64,000 bases of DNA from Rhizobiales bacterium dw_265 (GCA_018449595.1 JAAVUU010000001.1:62001-126000), one strand, 5' to 3'. Positions 28,131-37,173 are shown, numbered from the stretch's first letter. Notes: a model not told the origin generated them from the sequence alone. Translations and numbers: made by a program.

Positions 28131-29192
28131 GTGTTCAAGCCGGATCGCGAACAGGCCTTTGCCAAGACCGCCCTTGCCCTGATGGGCGGCGCCGGCGTCA
28201 TCGCCACGCCTGACAATTTCGAACTGTTCTATGCCTATGCCTCGGGCGAAAACACCGCCATCACCCAGGCGATGAGCGCCGCCATCAACGCCAAGATTCC
28301 CCTTACGCCCGAACTGCTGTCCGACCTGCGCCTGCGCTGCCTGTCGGGCGCGCGCGCGGCGGTCGCCATGGAAAATGTCGGCGGCGGCATGAGCAAGGTG
28401 ATCGACGATGTGCTGGGTAGGCTGGAAGCGGCCGGCAAGGACACCGCCGACTACAAGCATGCGCTGACCGCCGCCACCGGCGAGCTGGGCGCCAACCTGG
28501 ACCAGGGCCGCACCCCGGCGGATTTGCGCCGGCTGGTGGATGGATTGATTTCGGCCACCCGCGCCATGGAACAGCGCGCCAAGAGCCTGGAAGGCGAACT
28601 GCAGGCCTCCTCGCAGAAGGTGGACGAACTGCGCACCAAGCTGGCCGATGTGCGCAAGGAAAGCCTCACCGATCCCCTGACCAACATCGCCAACCGCAAG
28701 GCGTTCGACGATGCCGCCGCCGCCGCCGCCGAGGCCGCTTTGGGCGGCGAAGCGGTGTCGCTGCTGATCTGCGACATCGATCACTTCAAGAAATTCAACG
28801 ACAACTGGGGTCACCAGACCGGCGACCAGGTGCTGCGCCTGGTGGCGGCCTGCCTGTCGGAAAACGTCAAGGGCCGCGACACCGCGGCGCGCTATGGCGG
28901 CGAGGAATTCGCGGTGCTGCTGCGCGGCAGCGGCCTGAAGGACGCGGCCCATGTCGCCGAGCAGATCCGCCAGACGGTCGAGACCAAGAAGCTGGTGAAG
29001 AAGTCCACCGGCGATGTGCTGGGCGCCATCACCATCTCCATCGGCGTGTCGCAGTTCGCCCCCGGCGAAGCGGTCGAGGCGGTGGTGCGCCGCGCCGACG
29101 CCTGCCTGTACGGCGCCAAGCGCAACGGCCGCAACCTGGTGATCGCCCAGAACGATGCGCGTATGGCTGCGCTGGAAACCTCAGCCGCTTAG
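28131..29192 (+). CDS. Diguanylate cyclase with helical N-terminal region
   Basis: A 353-residue cytoplasmic GGDEF protein from a GTG start. The N-terminal 170 residues are mostly helical with no recognised sensor domain, ending in a coiled coil (about 145-175). The GGDEF domain follows: SLTDPLTNIANRKAF, ICDIDHFKKFNDNWGH, and the active-site GGEEF at 256-260 with catalytic Glu258. The inhibitory site expected five residues upstream is KGRD (247-250) rather than RxxD, so product inhibition by c-di-GMP is probably weak or absent. The TAG stop is formed by the edge of a repeat element. Confidence 0.92.
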   Translation: MFKPDREQAFAKTALALMGGAGVIATPDNFELFYAYASGENTAITQAMSAAINAKIPLTPELLSDLRLRCLSGARAAVAMENVGGGMSKVIDDVLGRLEAAGKDTADYKHALTAATGELGANLDQGRTPADLRRLVDGLISATRAMEQRAKSLEGELQASSQKVDELRTKLADVRKESLTDPLTNIANRKAFDDAAAAAAEAALGGEAVSLLICDIDHFKKFNDNWGHQTGDQVLRLVAACLSENVKGRDTAARYGGEEFAVLLRGSGLKDAAHVAEQIRQTVETKKLVKKSTGDVLGAITISIGVSQFAPGEAVEAVVRRADACLYGAKRNGRNLVIAQNDARMAALETSAA

Positions 29193-29361
29193 AGTTCGGA
29201 CTCAATTGCCGGCGGTTAAATCACAACTTGTCATGGCCCGCCGAGAGCGGGCCACCCAGTTGGTGCGCATACAATTTCGGCATGGGAGTCTGCGTCACCT
29301 GGGTGGCCCGCAGTCGCGGGCCATGACAGTTTTACTTTGAATTTCAATTGCGTACAGGCCC
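29192..29361. mobile_element. 170-bp MITE-like element, copy 1
   Basis: About 92% identical to the element at 40269-40439. The ends are imperfect inverted repeats of 17 bases (left GAGTTCGGACTCAATTG; right, read inward, GGGCCTGTACGCAATTG). TA flanks both sides (29190-29191 and 29362-29363), as expected for a TA target duplication. Inside are two REP-like hairpins facing each other: one with GGCCCGC / GCGGGCC near 29236-29255, and one at 29305-29322 with loop AGTC. There is no coding capacity. It fills the whole gap between the convergent cyclase and sufA genes and supplies the G of both TAG stops. Confidence 0.85.
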
Positions 29362-29762
29362 TAGGCCTGGGCGGGGGTGATCGCGACGCTTTCGCCGCAG
29401 CCGCAAGCGCTTGTTTGATTCGGATTGTTGAACACGAAGCGCGCGCCCAGTTTTTCCTGCACGAAATCCAGTTCGGTGCCGATCAGGAACAGGATGGCCT
29501 TGGGATCGATGAAGATCTTGACGCCGCGGTCTTCCATCACTTCCTCGAAGGGCTTGGCTTCCGAGGCGTAATCCATGGTGTAGCTCATGCCGGCGCAGCC
29601 GCCATTGGTGACGCCGACGCGCACGCCCTGATACTGGCCGGGCGCGTTCGCCATGATGTGGGAAATGCGCGCGGCGGCGGCATCGCTGAGCTTGACCGGC
29701 TTGGGGCGCTCTCGTCTCGGACGGGGTGTGGGGACCTTGTTGTCGGGCGTGGGGGTTTCCAT
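29361..29762 (-). CDS. sufA: A-type Fe-S carrier / scaffold protein SufA
   Basis: A 133-residue HesB/IscA-family protein that accepts Fe-S clusters from SufBCD and passes them to apo-enzymes. The three cluster-binding cysteines are Cys56 (NGGCAGMSY), Cys120 and Cys122 (ACGCGES). A basic, proline-rich N-terminal extension of about 20 residues precedes the conserved domain. It is last in the suf operon, six bases after sufT. Its TAG stop uses a G contributed by the repeat element. Confidence 0.95.
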   Translation of the reverse strand: METPTPDNKVPTPRPRRERPKPVKLSDAAAARISHIMANAPGQYQGVRVGVTNGGCAGMSYTMDYASEAKPFEEVMEDRGVKIFIDPKAILFLIGTELDFVQEKLGARFVFNNPNQTSACGCGESVAITPAQA

Positions 29763-29768
29763 CGTGCC

Positions 29769-30113
29769 TCAGAACATGTTCAGTTCGAGTTTGGCTTCTT
29801 CGCTCATCCGCTCCGGCGTCCAGGGCGGATCGAAGGTCATGTTGACCGTCACTTCGCCGATGCCGCCCACCAGTTCCAGCGCCGCCTTGACGTTGCCGGG
29901 CATCTCGCCCGCCACCGGGCAATTGGGCGCCGTCAGGGTCATGTCCACCACGACATCCTTGTTGTCGGCGACATCCACTTTGTAGATAAGGCCGAGTTCA
30001 TAGATATCAACCGGGATTTCCGGGTCGTAGACGGTCTTCAGCGCGTCCACCAGCCTGGTGGTGAAGTCGCTCAACTCCATTTCGGTCAGCGCGGATGACT
30101 GGGGCTCGCTCAT
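29769..30113 (-). CDS. sufT: SufT, MIP18-family (DUF59) Fe-S assembly factor
   Basis: A 114-residue protein of the MIP18 family that assists maturation of Fe-S proteins under high demand. The conserved core TVYDPEIPVDIYELGLIY and the single cysteine in LTAPNCPVAGEMP are present, followed by VNMTFDPPWTPERMSEEAK. It overlaps sufU by four bases, so the two are translationally coupled. Confidence 0.95.
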   Translation of the reverse strand: MSEPQSSALTEMELSDFTTRLVDALKTVYDPEIPVDIYELGLIYKVDVADNKDVVVDMTLTAPNCPVAGEMPGNVKAALELVGGIGEVTVNMTFDPPWTPERMSEEAKLELNMF

Positions 30114-30556
30114 GTCGCGCCCTCCTCCACCGCATTTTTAAAAGTATGCCAGGCCAGGGTGGCGCATTTCACCCGCATGGGGAACGCGCTGATCCCGCCC
30201 ATCACTTCCAGGGTCTCGCGGTCGTCTTCCGACAGATCGCTGGCGTCCTCGCCCTTCACCAGATGCAGGAAGCCCTGCATCAGCTTTTCGGCTTCCGCCT
30301 GCGAACGGCCTTTCAGCATGTCGGTCATCATCGAGGCCGAGGCCTGGCTGATGGCGCAGCCCTTGCCCTCGAACCTGATGTCGGCGACGCGGCCGTCCGC
30401 GCCCAGTTGCAGATAGACCGTGACCCGGTCGCCGCACAGCGGATTGTAGCCTTCCGCCTTGTGGCTGGCGCCGTCCATGGCACCGTAATGGCGCGGATGG
30501 CGCGAATGATCGAGGATTACCTCCTGGTACAGTTCCCGAAGTGCGTTATCCATCAC
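30110..30556 (-). CDS. sufU: SufU/IscU-like Fe-S scaffold or sulfur-transfer protein
   Basis: A 148-residue NifU_N-family protein with the three ligand cysteines Cys41 (NPLCGDRV), Cys67 (GKGCAISQAS) and Cys131 (RVKCATLAW). The roughly 20-residue insertion between the second and third cysteine regions is characteristic of SufU rather than IscU. SufU of Gram-positive bacteria is a zinc-bound sulfur acceptor for SufS. It sits directly after sufS with a four-base overlap, so it is the likely partner of that desulfurase here. No sufE gene is seen in the operon. Confidence 0.92.
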   Translation of the reverse strand: MMDNALRELYQEVILDHSRHPRHYGAMDGASHKAEGYNPLCGDRVTVYLQLGADGRVADIRFEGKGCAISQASASMMTDMLKGRSQAEAEKLMQGFLHLVKGEDASDLSEDDRETLEVMGGISAFPMRVKCATLAWHTFKNAVEEGAT

Positions 30557-31794
30557 ATCAGTATCCCGCGCGCCTTGGCCAGGCCCGCAATCAGCGCATC
30601 CACATCGGCGCGCGTGTTGTACATCGCGAAGCTGGCCCGGGTCGTGCTCGCCACCCCGAACCGCTCCATCAGCGGCTGGGCGCAGTGATGCCCGGCGCGA
30701 ACCGCCACGCCTTCCCTGTCCAATATGGTGGCGAGGTCGTGGGCATGCATCCCCTCGGCCTCGAATGACAGGATTGCGCCTTTGCCGGGGGCGTCGCCGA
30801 TGACGCGCAGCCAGTTGAACTGGCCGACCTGTTCGCGGGCATAGGCCAGCAGGTCGTGTTCATGGGCGGCGACGGCAGCGCGGTCGAAGCCGGACAGGTA
30901 ATCCAGGGCGGCGGCCAGGCCGACGCTTTCCACGATCGGCGGGGTGCCGGCCTCGAAGCGGGCCGGCGGGTCGGCATAGCTGACGCGGTCCTGGGAGACT
31001 TCGCGGATCATCTCGCCGCCGCCATTGAAGGGGCGCATCTTCTTCAGATGCGCCCGCTTGGCATAGAGCGCGCCGATGCCGGTGGGGCCGTAGAGCTTGT
31101 GGCCGGTGATGGCATAAAAGTCTATGTCCAGCGCCTGCACATCCACGACCGCATGGACCGCGCCCTGGCAGCCGTCGGCCAGCACCGGCACGCCCTTGGC
31201 ATGGGCGCGGGCGACAATATCTTTCAGCGGCGTCACCGTCCCCAGAACATTGGACATATGGGTGATGGCGACGAGTTTGGTTTTCGGCCCGATGGCCGCG
31301 TCCAGCGCCTCGATGTCCAGGCTGCCGTCATCGCGCACATCGACCCAGCGCAGCACCGCGCCCTGGCGTTCGCGCAGGAAATGCCAGGGCACGATGTTGG
31401 AGTGATGCTCCATCACCGACAACACGATCTCGTCACCCGGCTGGAGGGCGGGCGCGAGAAAGGAATAGGACACCAGGTTGATCGCCTCGGTGCCGCCCTT
31501 GGTGAAGACGATCTCGTCCTCGCGGGCGGCACTGAGGAATTTCTGCACCGTGCGGCGGGCCGCTTCATAGCGGTCGGTGGCGGCGGCGGAGAGGAAATGC
31601 ACGCCGCGATGGACATTGGCATATTCGCTGGCGGCGAAATCGCGCATCGTGTCCAGCACGATCCTGGGCTTCTGGGCCGAAGCCCCGCTGTCGAGATAGA
31701 CCAGCGGCTTGCCATAGACCTGGCGCGACAGGATTTCGAAATCCGCGCGGGCCCTTTCGGCGTCGAATATCTTGATGTTAGCGGGTGCGTTCAT
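30553..31794 (-). CDS. sufS: Cysteine desulfurase SufS (group II)
   Basis: A 413-residue PLP enzyme that takes sulfur from cysteine for cluster assembly. The PLP lysine is Lys233 (ITGHKLYGPTG) and the persulfide cysteine is Cys371 in RAGHHCAQP, the short-loop form typical of group II enzymes. The open frame runs 65 codons further upstream through sufD, but the ATG at 31794 overlaps the sufD stop as ATGA, which fixes the start. It pairs naturally with the adjacent SufU. Confidence 0.97.
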   Translation of the reverse strand: MNAPANIKIFDAERARADFEILSRQVYGKPLVYLDSGASAQKPRIVLDTMRDFAASEYANVHRGVHFLSAAATDRYEAARRTVQKFLSAAREDEIVFTKGGTEAINLVSYSFLAPALQPGDEIVLSVMEHHSNIVPWHFLRERQGAVLRWVDVRDDGSLDIEALDAAIGPKTKLVAITHMSNVLGTVTPLKDIVARAHAKGVPVLADGCQGAVHAVVDVQALDIDFYAITGHKLYGPTGIGALYAKRAHLKKMRPFNGGGEMIREVSQDRVSYADPPARFEAGTPPIVESVGLAAALDYLSGFDRAAVAAHEHDLLAYAREQVGQFNWLRVIGDAPGKGAILSFEAEGMHAHDLATILDREGVAVRAGHHCAQPLMERFGVASTTRASFAMYNTRADVDALIAGLAKARGILM

Positions 31795-32915
31795 GCGATG
31801 GCCTTCAGGGCTGTCAGCAGTTCCACGCGCACCAACTCGCGCTGGTCGGTATCGGCGATCTCGGCCACCGCGTCTTCCAGGAAGGCGTGCAGCAGCAGGC
31901 CCCGCGCCTCGGCCTCCGGGATGCCGCGGGCCCGCAGGTAAAACAGCGATTCCGCATCCAGGTCGCCGACCGCCGCGCCATGGGCGCACTTCACGTCATC
32001 GGCGAAGATTTCCAGTTCGGGCTTGAGGTCGGCCTCGGCATTCTCGCCCAGCAGCAACGCCTTGGCCGACTGGTTGCTGTCGCTGCCATTGGCGCCCTTG
32101 GCCACCGTCACCTTGCCCTGATAGACGGCGCGCGCCTGGCCGGCGGCGACATGCTTGAACAGTTGCGTGCTGCGGGTGTTGCCGGCCGCATGGGTGACAT
32201 GGGTGGTGACGTCGCTGTGGCGCTTGCCGTCCAGCACCGACACGCCCGACAGATGCGCCTGCGCACCCGCGCCTTCCAGCGCGATTTCCACTTCCATGCG
32301 CGATAGTTTGCCGCCGAACGCGGCATAATGGGCGCGGTAGCGGGCATTGGCGGCCAGGCGGACATTCACTTCCTCCACCAGCACCGCTTCGGCATCGGCG
32401 GGCGACAGCCGCACATGATCCAGCCCGGCATTCTCGCCCAGCACGATCTCAAGCCCGGCATTGCGGAATTCGGACACCGCCGCGCTTTCGACCAGGGTCA
32501 GCGAGGCGCTTTCTTCCAGCACCAGCAAGGCGCGGACATGGCCCGTGCCGGTGAAGTCGAGTTTCAGGGGATCGGCAATCGCCATACCCTTGGGCACCCG
32601 CAACGCCACGCCGCCTGCGGACAGCGCCAGCGAGGCGGCGCTCATCACATTGCCGGTGGCATGGCCGAGATGGGCGCTCACCCACTCTGGCGGGTTGGCC
32701 TGCGAAAGATCAAACATCTCGACACCGGCCGGCAGGTTGGCGACCAGCCACTGGGCCACCACCGCGCCCACGCCCGCCTCGCCCAGCGCGGCGCGCAGGT
32801 CGGTGTATTTCCAGTCCTCGATACGGCGATGCGGCACGCCGCGGGCGCGAAACAGCGCCGCCGCCTCGTTGCGGCGCGCTTCCGGCAGGCCACGGATCAG
32901 GTTGGCGGCGGTCAT
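31791..32915 (-). CDS. sufD: Fe-S cluster assembly protein SufD
   Basis: A 374-residue SufB/SufD-family protein that forms the SufBC2D scaffold. Recognisable are the N-terminal helical part with RRIEDWKYTDLR, the right-handed beta-helix core, and the C-terminal FADDVKCAHGAAVGDLD and LFYLRARGIPEAEARGLL motifs. The conserved His in CAHGA and the cysteine before it belong to the assembly interface. It overlaps sufC and sufS by four bases each. Confidence 0.96.
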   Translation of the reverse strand: MTAANLIRGLPEARRNEAAALFRARGVPHRRIEDWKYTDLRAALGEAGVGAVVAQWLVANLPAGVEMFDLSQANPPEWVSAHLGHATGNVMSAASLALSAGGVALRVPKGMAIADPLKLDFTGTGHVRALLVLEESASLTLVESAAVSEFRNAGLEIVLGENAGLDHVRLSPADAEAVLVEEVNVRLAANARYRAHYAAFGGKLSRMEVEIALEGAGAQAHLSGVSVLDGKRHSDVTTHVTHAAGNTRSTQLFKHVAAGQARAVYQGKVTVAKGANGSDSNQSAKALLLGENAEADLKPELEIFADDVKCAHGAAVGDLDAESLFYLRARGIPEAEARGLLLHAFLEDAVAEIADTDQRELVRVELLTALKAIA

Positions 32916-33661
32916 GCCACGTCCTTCAGGATATGCTCATAACCCCTGGCTTCCAGTTCCAGCGCCAGTTCCTTGCCGCCTTCCGCCACGATGCGGCCCC
33001 TGGCCAGCACATGGATGCGGTCGGGCACGATGTAATCCAGCAGGCGCTGGTAATGGGTAATCACCAGCATGGCGCGCGCGGGATCGCGCAGGGTGTTGAC
33101 GCCTTCCGCCACCAGCCGCAGGGCGTCGATGTCCAGGCCGGAATCGGTTTCATCCAGGATCGCCAGCTTGGGCTCGAAGATCGCCATCTGCAGGATTTCC
33201 AGCCGCTTCTTCTCGCCGCCGGAAAAGCCCACATTCAAGGCGCGCTTCAGCATCTCTTCCGACACATTCAGCGTCTTGGCCTTGGCGCGCACCAGCTTCA
33301 AGACGCCGATGGCATCCAGATCGCTTTCGCCGCGCGCCCGGCGCTGCGAGTTCAGCGCCGTCTTCAGGAAGGTCATGGTGGTGACGCCGGGAATCTCCAC
33401 CGGATACTGCATCGCCAGGAACACGCCCTTGGCGGCGCGTTCTTCCGGGGCCAGCGCCGTCAGATCCTCGCCGTTATAGGTGATGGAGCCTTCGGTGATG
33501 TCGTAACCGGCGCGGCCCGCCAGCACATAGGACAGCGTGGACTTGCCCGAACCGTTGGGGCCCATGATGGCATGGACCTGGCCGGGCTGGATGGAAAGCG
33601 TCAGGCCCTTGAGGATCGGCTTGTCGCCGACGCTGACATGCAGGTTCTTGATCTCAAGCAT
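32912..33661 (-). CDS. sufC: SufC, ABC-type ATPase of the SUF complex
   Basis: A 249-residue soluble ATPase that drives conformational change of SufB-SufD. It has Walker A GPNGSGKS at 34-41, the Q loop, signature FSGGEKKRLEI, Walker B LAILDETDSGLDID and the H loop ITHYQRL. A 99-base gap containing a hairpin repeat separates it from sufB, the only loose junction in an otherwise overlapping operon. Confidence 0.97.
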   Translation of the reverse strand: MLEIKNLHVSVGDKPILKGLTLSIQPGQVHAIMGPNGSGKSTLSYVLAGRAGYDITEGSITYNGEDLTALAPEERAAKGVFLAMQYPVEIPGVTTMTFLKTALNSQRRARGESDLDAIGVLKLVRAKAKTLNVSEEMLKRALNVGFSGGEKKRLEILQMAIFEPKLAILDETDSGLDIDALRLVAEGVNTLRDPARAMLVITHYQRLLDYIVPDRIHVLARGRIVAEGGKELALELEARGYEHILKDVA

Positions 33662-33714
33662 TACTGTTCATTTCCAAAACAAATTGTATCCGGACGGCAT
33701 TCGCCGGCGATGTA

Positions 33715-33749
33715 TCACCTGGGTGGCCCGCATTTGCGGGCCATGACAT
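33715..33749. repeat. REP-like hairpin between sufB and sufC
   Basis: A single unit reading CACCTGGGTGGCCCGC, loop ATTT, GCGGGCCATGACATG. It is the same sequence as one arm of the 170-bp elements. It lies in the operon gap upstream of sufC, where a stable hairpin could affect mRNA stability or partial termination. Confidence 0.8.
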
Positions 33750-33760
33750 GGGAGTGGGCT

Positions 33761-35212
33761 TCATCCGACGGAGCCCTCCAGAGAAATGCCCACCAGTTTC
33801 TGCGCCTCGACCGCGAATTCCATCGGCAACTGCTGCAGCACTTCCTTGCAGAAGCCGTTGACGATCAGGCTGACCGCCTCGTCCTGCGGAATGCCGCGCG
33901 CCAGGCAGTAGAACAACTGGTCCTCGGCGATCTTGGACGTGGTCGCTTCGTGTTCGATGCGCGCGGTCGGATTGCGGCTTTCGATATAGGGCACGGTATG
34001 GGCGCCGCAGTCCCCGCCGATCAAGAGCGAGTCGCACTGGGTATAGTTGCGCGCGTTCTTCGCCTTTCCATAAACCGACACCAGGCCACGGTAGGTGTTC
34101 TGTGCCTTGCCCGCCGAAATGCCCTTGGAGATGATGCGCGACTTGGTATTGGCGCCGATATGGATCATCTTGGTGCCGGTATCGGCCTGCTGGAAATGGT
34201 TGGCGATGGCGATGGAATAGAACTCGCCCACGCTGTCGTCACCGCGCAGGATGCAGCTGGGATATTTCCAGGTGATGGCCGAGCCGGTTTCCACCTGGGT
34301 CCAGGAAATCTTGGACTTGCGGCCACGGCAGTCGCCGCGCTTGGTGACGAAGTTGAAGATGCCGCCCAGCCCGTTCTCGTCGCCCGGATACCAGTTCTGC
34401 ACCGTGGAATATTTGATCTCGGCATTGTCCAGCGCCACCAGTTCCACCACGGCAGCGTGAAGCTGGTTCTCGTCACGCTTGGGCGCGGTGCAGCCTTCCA
34501 GATAACTGACATAGGAGCCTTCGTCGGCGATTATCAGGGTGCGTTCGAACTGGCCCGTCTCCGAGGCATTGATGCGGAAATAGGTGGACAGTTCCATCGG
34601 GCAGCGCACGCCCTTGGGCACATAGACAAAAGTGCCGTCGGAGAACACCGCCGCATTCAGGGTGGCGAAGAAATTGTCCGTCACCGGCACCACGCTGCCG
34701 AGATATTTCTTCACCAGCTCGGGATAGTCGCGGATCGCCTCGCTGATCGGGCAGAAGATCACCCCCGCCTCGTTCAGCTTGTCCTTGAAGGTGGTGGCGA
34801 CCGAAACGCTGTCGAACACCGCATCCACCGCCACCCCGGCCAGCGCCATCTGCTCATGCAGCGGAATGCCCAGCTTCTTGTAGGTTTCCAGCAGCTTGGG
34901 GTCCACCTCGTCCAGCGACTGTTTCAGCGGCGTGTTCTTGGGCGCGGCATAGTAATAGGCGGCCTGGTAATCAATTTTGGGATAATGCACCCGCGCCCAT
35001 GTCGGCTCGCGCATCGCGCCCCAGCGCTTGAACGCGCCCAGCCGCCATTCCAGCATCCACGCCGGCTCGCTTTTCTTGGCGGAAATATAGCGCACCGTAT
35101 CTTCCGACAGGCCCTTGGGCGCGCGCTCCATTTCGATGTCGGTGACGAAGCCGTATTTGTACTTGTCGCCGATATCGGCGACCTGCTGTTTGGTTTCGGC
35201 GGCGATGCTCAT
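33761..35212 (-). CDS. sufB: Fe-S cluster assembly protein SufB
   Basis: A 483-residue core scaffold subunit of SufBCD on which Fe-S clusters are assembled. It carries the family stretches [51 protein letters not shown], the [20 protein letters not shown] region with the cluster-related cysteine, and the C-terminal [20 protein letters not shown]. Full length for the family. It overlaps the upstream cysteine desulfurase by four bases. Confidence 0.97.
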   Translation of the reverse strand: MSIAAETKQQVADIGDKYKYGFVTDIEMERAPKGLSEDTVRYISAKKSEPAWMLEWRLGAFKRWGAMREPTWARVHYPKIDYQAAYYYAAPKNTPLKQSLDEVDPKLLETYKKLGIPLHEQMALAGVAVDAVFDSVSVATTFKDKLNEAGVIFCPISEAIRDYPELVKKYLGSVVPVTDNFFATLNAAVFSDGTFVYVPKGVRCPMELSTYFRINASETGQFERTLIIADEGSYVSYLEGCTAPKRDENQLHAAVVELVALDNAEIKYSTVQNWYPGDENGLGGIFNFVTKRGDCRGRKSKISWTQVETGSAITWKYPSCILRGDDSVGEFYSIAIANHFQQADTGTKMIHIGANTKSRIISKGISAGKAQNTYRGLVSVYGKAKNARNYTQCDSLLIGGDCGAHTVPYIESRNPTARIEHEATTSKIAEDQLFYCLARGIPQDEAVSLIVNGFCKEVLQQLPMEFAVEAQKLVGISLEGSVG

Positions 35213-36360
35213 GCGGCCACCTTTGCCCGCACGCGCTCGCGCAGCTTGGTGAGCGAGGCGATGGCGGCATGCACGTCCGCCATGGTGGACGACCAGCCGA
35301 AACTGCAGCGCAAGGCGCCCGCCGCCAGCGCCTCTTCAATCCCCATCGCGGTCAGGACATGGCTGACCGTGACCTTGCCGCTGGAACAGGTGGCGCCGGA
35401 ACTCATCATCACACCGTCCAGGTCCAGCCCCATCAGGGCGGTTTCCGCCGTGAGGCCCGGAATGGCGAAACATGATGTGCTGCACAAACGGTCTACACCA
35501 AAGATAACAGCTTCAGGCGCCGCCTGTTTCAGCGCCGCCTCGAAATGATCGCGCAGATGGGCGATGCGGGCGCGTTCGCCCTCGCCATCGGCCAGGGCAT
35601 GCGCCGCGGCGCCGAAGCCGGCGATGCCGGAAAGATTTTCGGTGCCGGCGCGCAGGCCCTTTTGCTGGCCGCCGCCCACCAGTTGCGGCCGCAGCGGCGC
35701 GTCCTCACGCACCAGCAGGGCGCCGCTGCCTTGCGGCCCGCCGATCTTGTGCGCCGACAGCACCATGTAATCGCACAGCGCGAAATCCAGCACCGTCTTG
35801 CCGGCCGCCGGCACGGCATCCACCAGCAGCAGCGCGCCCGCTTCCCGCGCCAGCCGGGAGACTTCCGCGATCGGCTGGATCACGCCAGTCTCGTTGTTGG
35901 CCGCCATCACGGCGACAAGCGCGCGGCCCTTGCCTTCGCGCAACGCCACGCGCAGTGCTTCCAGGTCTACAATCCCATCGGCCGTCACCGGCACGATACC
36001 GACGCGTATCCAGGGAAAGCGTTCGGCCAGCCGCTCCGCCGTGGCCAGCACCGCCTTGTGCTCGATGGCGGAGACGAACACCCGCGTAATTCTTGAATCC
36101 TCGCCTTCCAGCGAGCCTTCCGCCGCCCCGAACAGCGCCAGGTTGCAGGATTCGGTGGCGCCGCTGGTGAAGATCACGGTCGCGGCATCGGCGCCGGCCA
36201 GCGCCGCAACCTTCTCGCGCGCCTCTTCCACGATGGCGCGCGCGGCGCGGCCATTGGCGTGAATGGAAGACGGATTGCCGCCGGCCGCCAGGGCATGGGT
36301 CATCGCGGACAGCGATTCCGGGCGCAGGGGCGAGGTGGCGTTATGATCCAGATAATGCAT
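35209..36360 (-). CDS. Cysteine desulfurase, IscS/NifS-like (group I)
   Basis: A 383-residue PLP enzyme of the NifS/IscS type, with [10 protein letters not shown] near the start, PLP Lys205 ([11 protein letters not shown]) and an active-site cysteine Cys325 in a longer loop (SSGATCSSG), the hallmark of group I. The operon therefore encodes two cysteine desulfurases of different classes, this one and SufS. This is common in alphaproteobacterial suf operons. It may serve SufB directly or supply sulfur to other pathways. It begins three bases after iscR. Confidence 0.94.
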   Translation of the reverse strand: MHYLDHNATSPLRPESLSAMTHALAAGGNPSSIHANGRAARAIVEEAREKVAALAGADAATVIFTSGATESCNLALFGAAEGSLEGEDSRITRVFVSAIEHKAVLATAERLAERFPWIRVGIVPVTADGIVDLEALRVALREGKGRALVAVMAANNETGVIQPIAEVSRLAREAGALLLVDAVPAAGKTVLDFALCDYMVLSAHKIGGPQGSGALLVREDAPLRPQLVGGGQQKGLRAGTENLSGIAGFGAAAHALADGEGERARIAHLRDHFEAALKQAAPEAVIFGVDRLCSTSCFAIPGLTAETALMGLDLDGVMMSSGATCSSGKVTVSHVLTAMGIEEALAAGALRCSFGWSSTMADVHAAIASLTKLRERVRAKVAA

Positions 36361-36363
36361 GTG

Positions 36364-36894
36364 CTACTCGGCCGCGACGGTTTCGCCATCCAGAACGGCA
36401 TTCAGGCTTTCGCCGATATCGTTGCCCAACTCATTGCCCAGGTCGTTGCAGGGCTTGGCCCGGCCCAGCACCCGGCGCTCCACCACATCGGCGAGGCTGA
36501 CCGACGACAGGAAGACATGAATCTGCTGGCCCAGCTCTTCCCACAGGTCATGAGTGACGCAGCGCGCCCCGGTCTTGGTGCAGCCCTTGCTCGCGCCGGG
36601 CTTGCAGCGGGTGGCGGCGATGGGCTCGTCCACCGCCAGGATGATGTCGGCAATGCGCAACTCGCCGCTGGGCCGCGACAGGCGATAGCCGCCGCCGGGA
36701 CCGCGCACGCTGGTCACCAGGCCGCCGCGCCGCAGCTTGGCGAACAGCTGTTCCAGGTAGGAAAGCGAAATGTCCTGGCGGGCGGCGATATCGGCCAGCG
36801 CCACCGGGCGGGCCTGCATCTGTGCGTCGGCGGCGTTCCCGGCCAGGTCGGCCATGGCCATCACCGCATAACGTCCCTTGGTGCTTAGCCGCAT
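36364..36894 (-). CDS. iscR: Rrf2-family Fe-S regulator IscR
   Basis: A 176-residue transcription factor with an N-terminal winged helix (MRLSTKGRYAVMAMADLAG, then DIAARQDISLSYLEQLFAKLRRGGLVTSVRGPGGGY) and three cysteines for a [2Fe-2S] cluster at 97, 105 and 112, plus His115. The spacing Cx7C-x6-C is wider than the Cx5C-x5-C of E. coli IscR. It heads the suf operon and probably represses it when its cluster is loaded. The candidate IscR box over the promoter at 37018-37050 would provide the feedback. The ATG at 36894 matches the family start; the long upstream frame is not coding. Confidence 0.94.
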   Translation of the reverse strand: MRLSTKGRYAVMAMADLAGNAADAQMQARPVALADIAARQDISLSYLEQLFAKLRRGGLVTSVRGPGGGYRLSRPSGELRIADIILAVDEPIAATRCKPGASKGCTKTGARCVTHDLWEELGQQIHVFLSSVSLADVVERRVLGRAKPCNDLGNELGNDIGESLNAVLDGETVAAE

Positions 36895-37017
36895 CTGGCG
36901 TTCCTTCCAAAGTCTCAGCCCTACATGGGCCGCGCAAACGGGCGTTTTTCCTTGCTTCTCGACCCCCCTGTCGGTGTAGAGAGGGCGCCAAGCCGTCAGA
37001 AACGCCTGATGGGCCGG

Positions 37018-37050
37018 GGTATAGAGTTCCTGAGTAGTTTGGTCAAGTAT
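37018..37050 (-). promoter_or_regulatory. iscR-suf promoter with overlapping IscR type-1-like box
   Basis: On the minus strand, TTGACC (37041-37046) and TATACC (37018-37023) are 17 bases apart, a strong sigma-70 pattern. The 25 bases from 37050 to 37026 begin ATACTTGACC. By my count they match the published E. coli type 1 IscR motif (ATASYYGACTRWWWYAGTCRRSTAT) at about 20 of 25 positions. A repressor bound here would cover the -35 element. It predicts a leader of about 115 bases before iscR. Confidence 0.65.
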
Positions 37051-37173
37051 TTGCATCGCATAAGTGGGCCGCTCTGCAAGCATATGAAATACAATGGTTT
37101 TATTCCGGTACCCGACTCCGGAAAAACCCAGTATTTCGCTTGCTGAGGACCGCGTTGGGGAAAAGAAGAGTAT

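Noticed and set aside
30553..31989. Longer SufS start at 31989
   Set aside because: The extra 65 residues are Arg/Gly/Pro-rich and lie entirely within sufD. The ATGA overlap at 31794 is the normal coupling.
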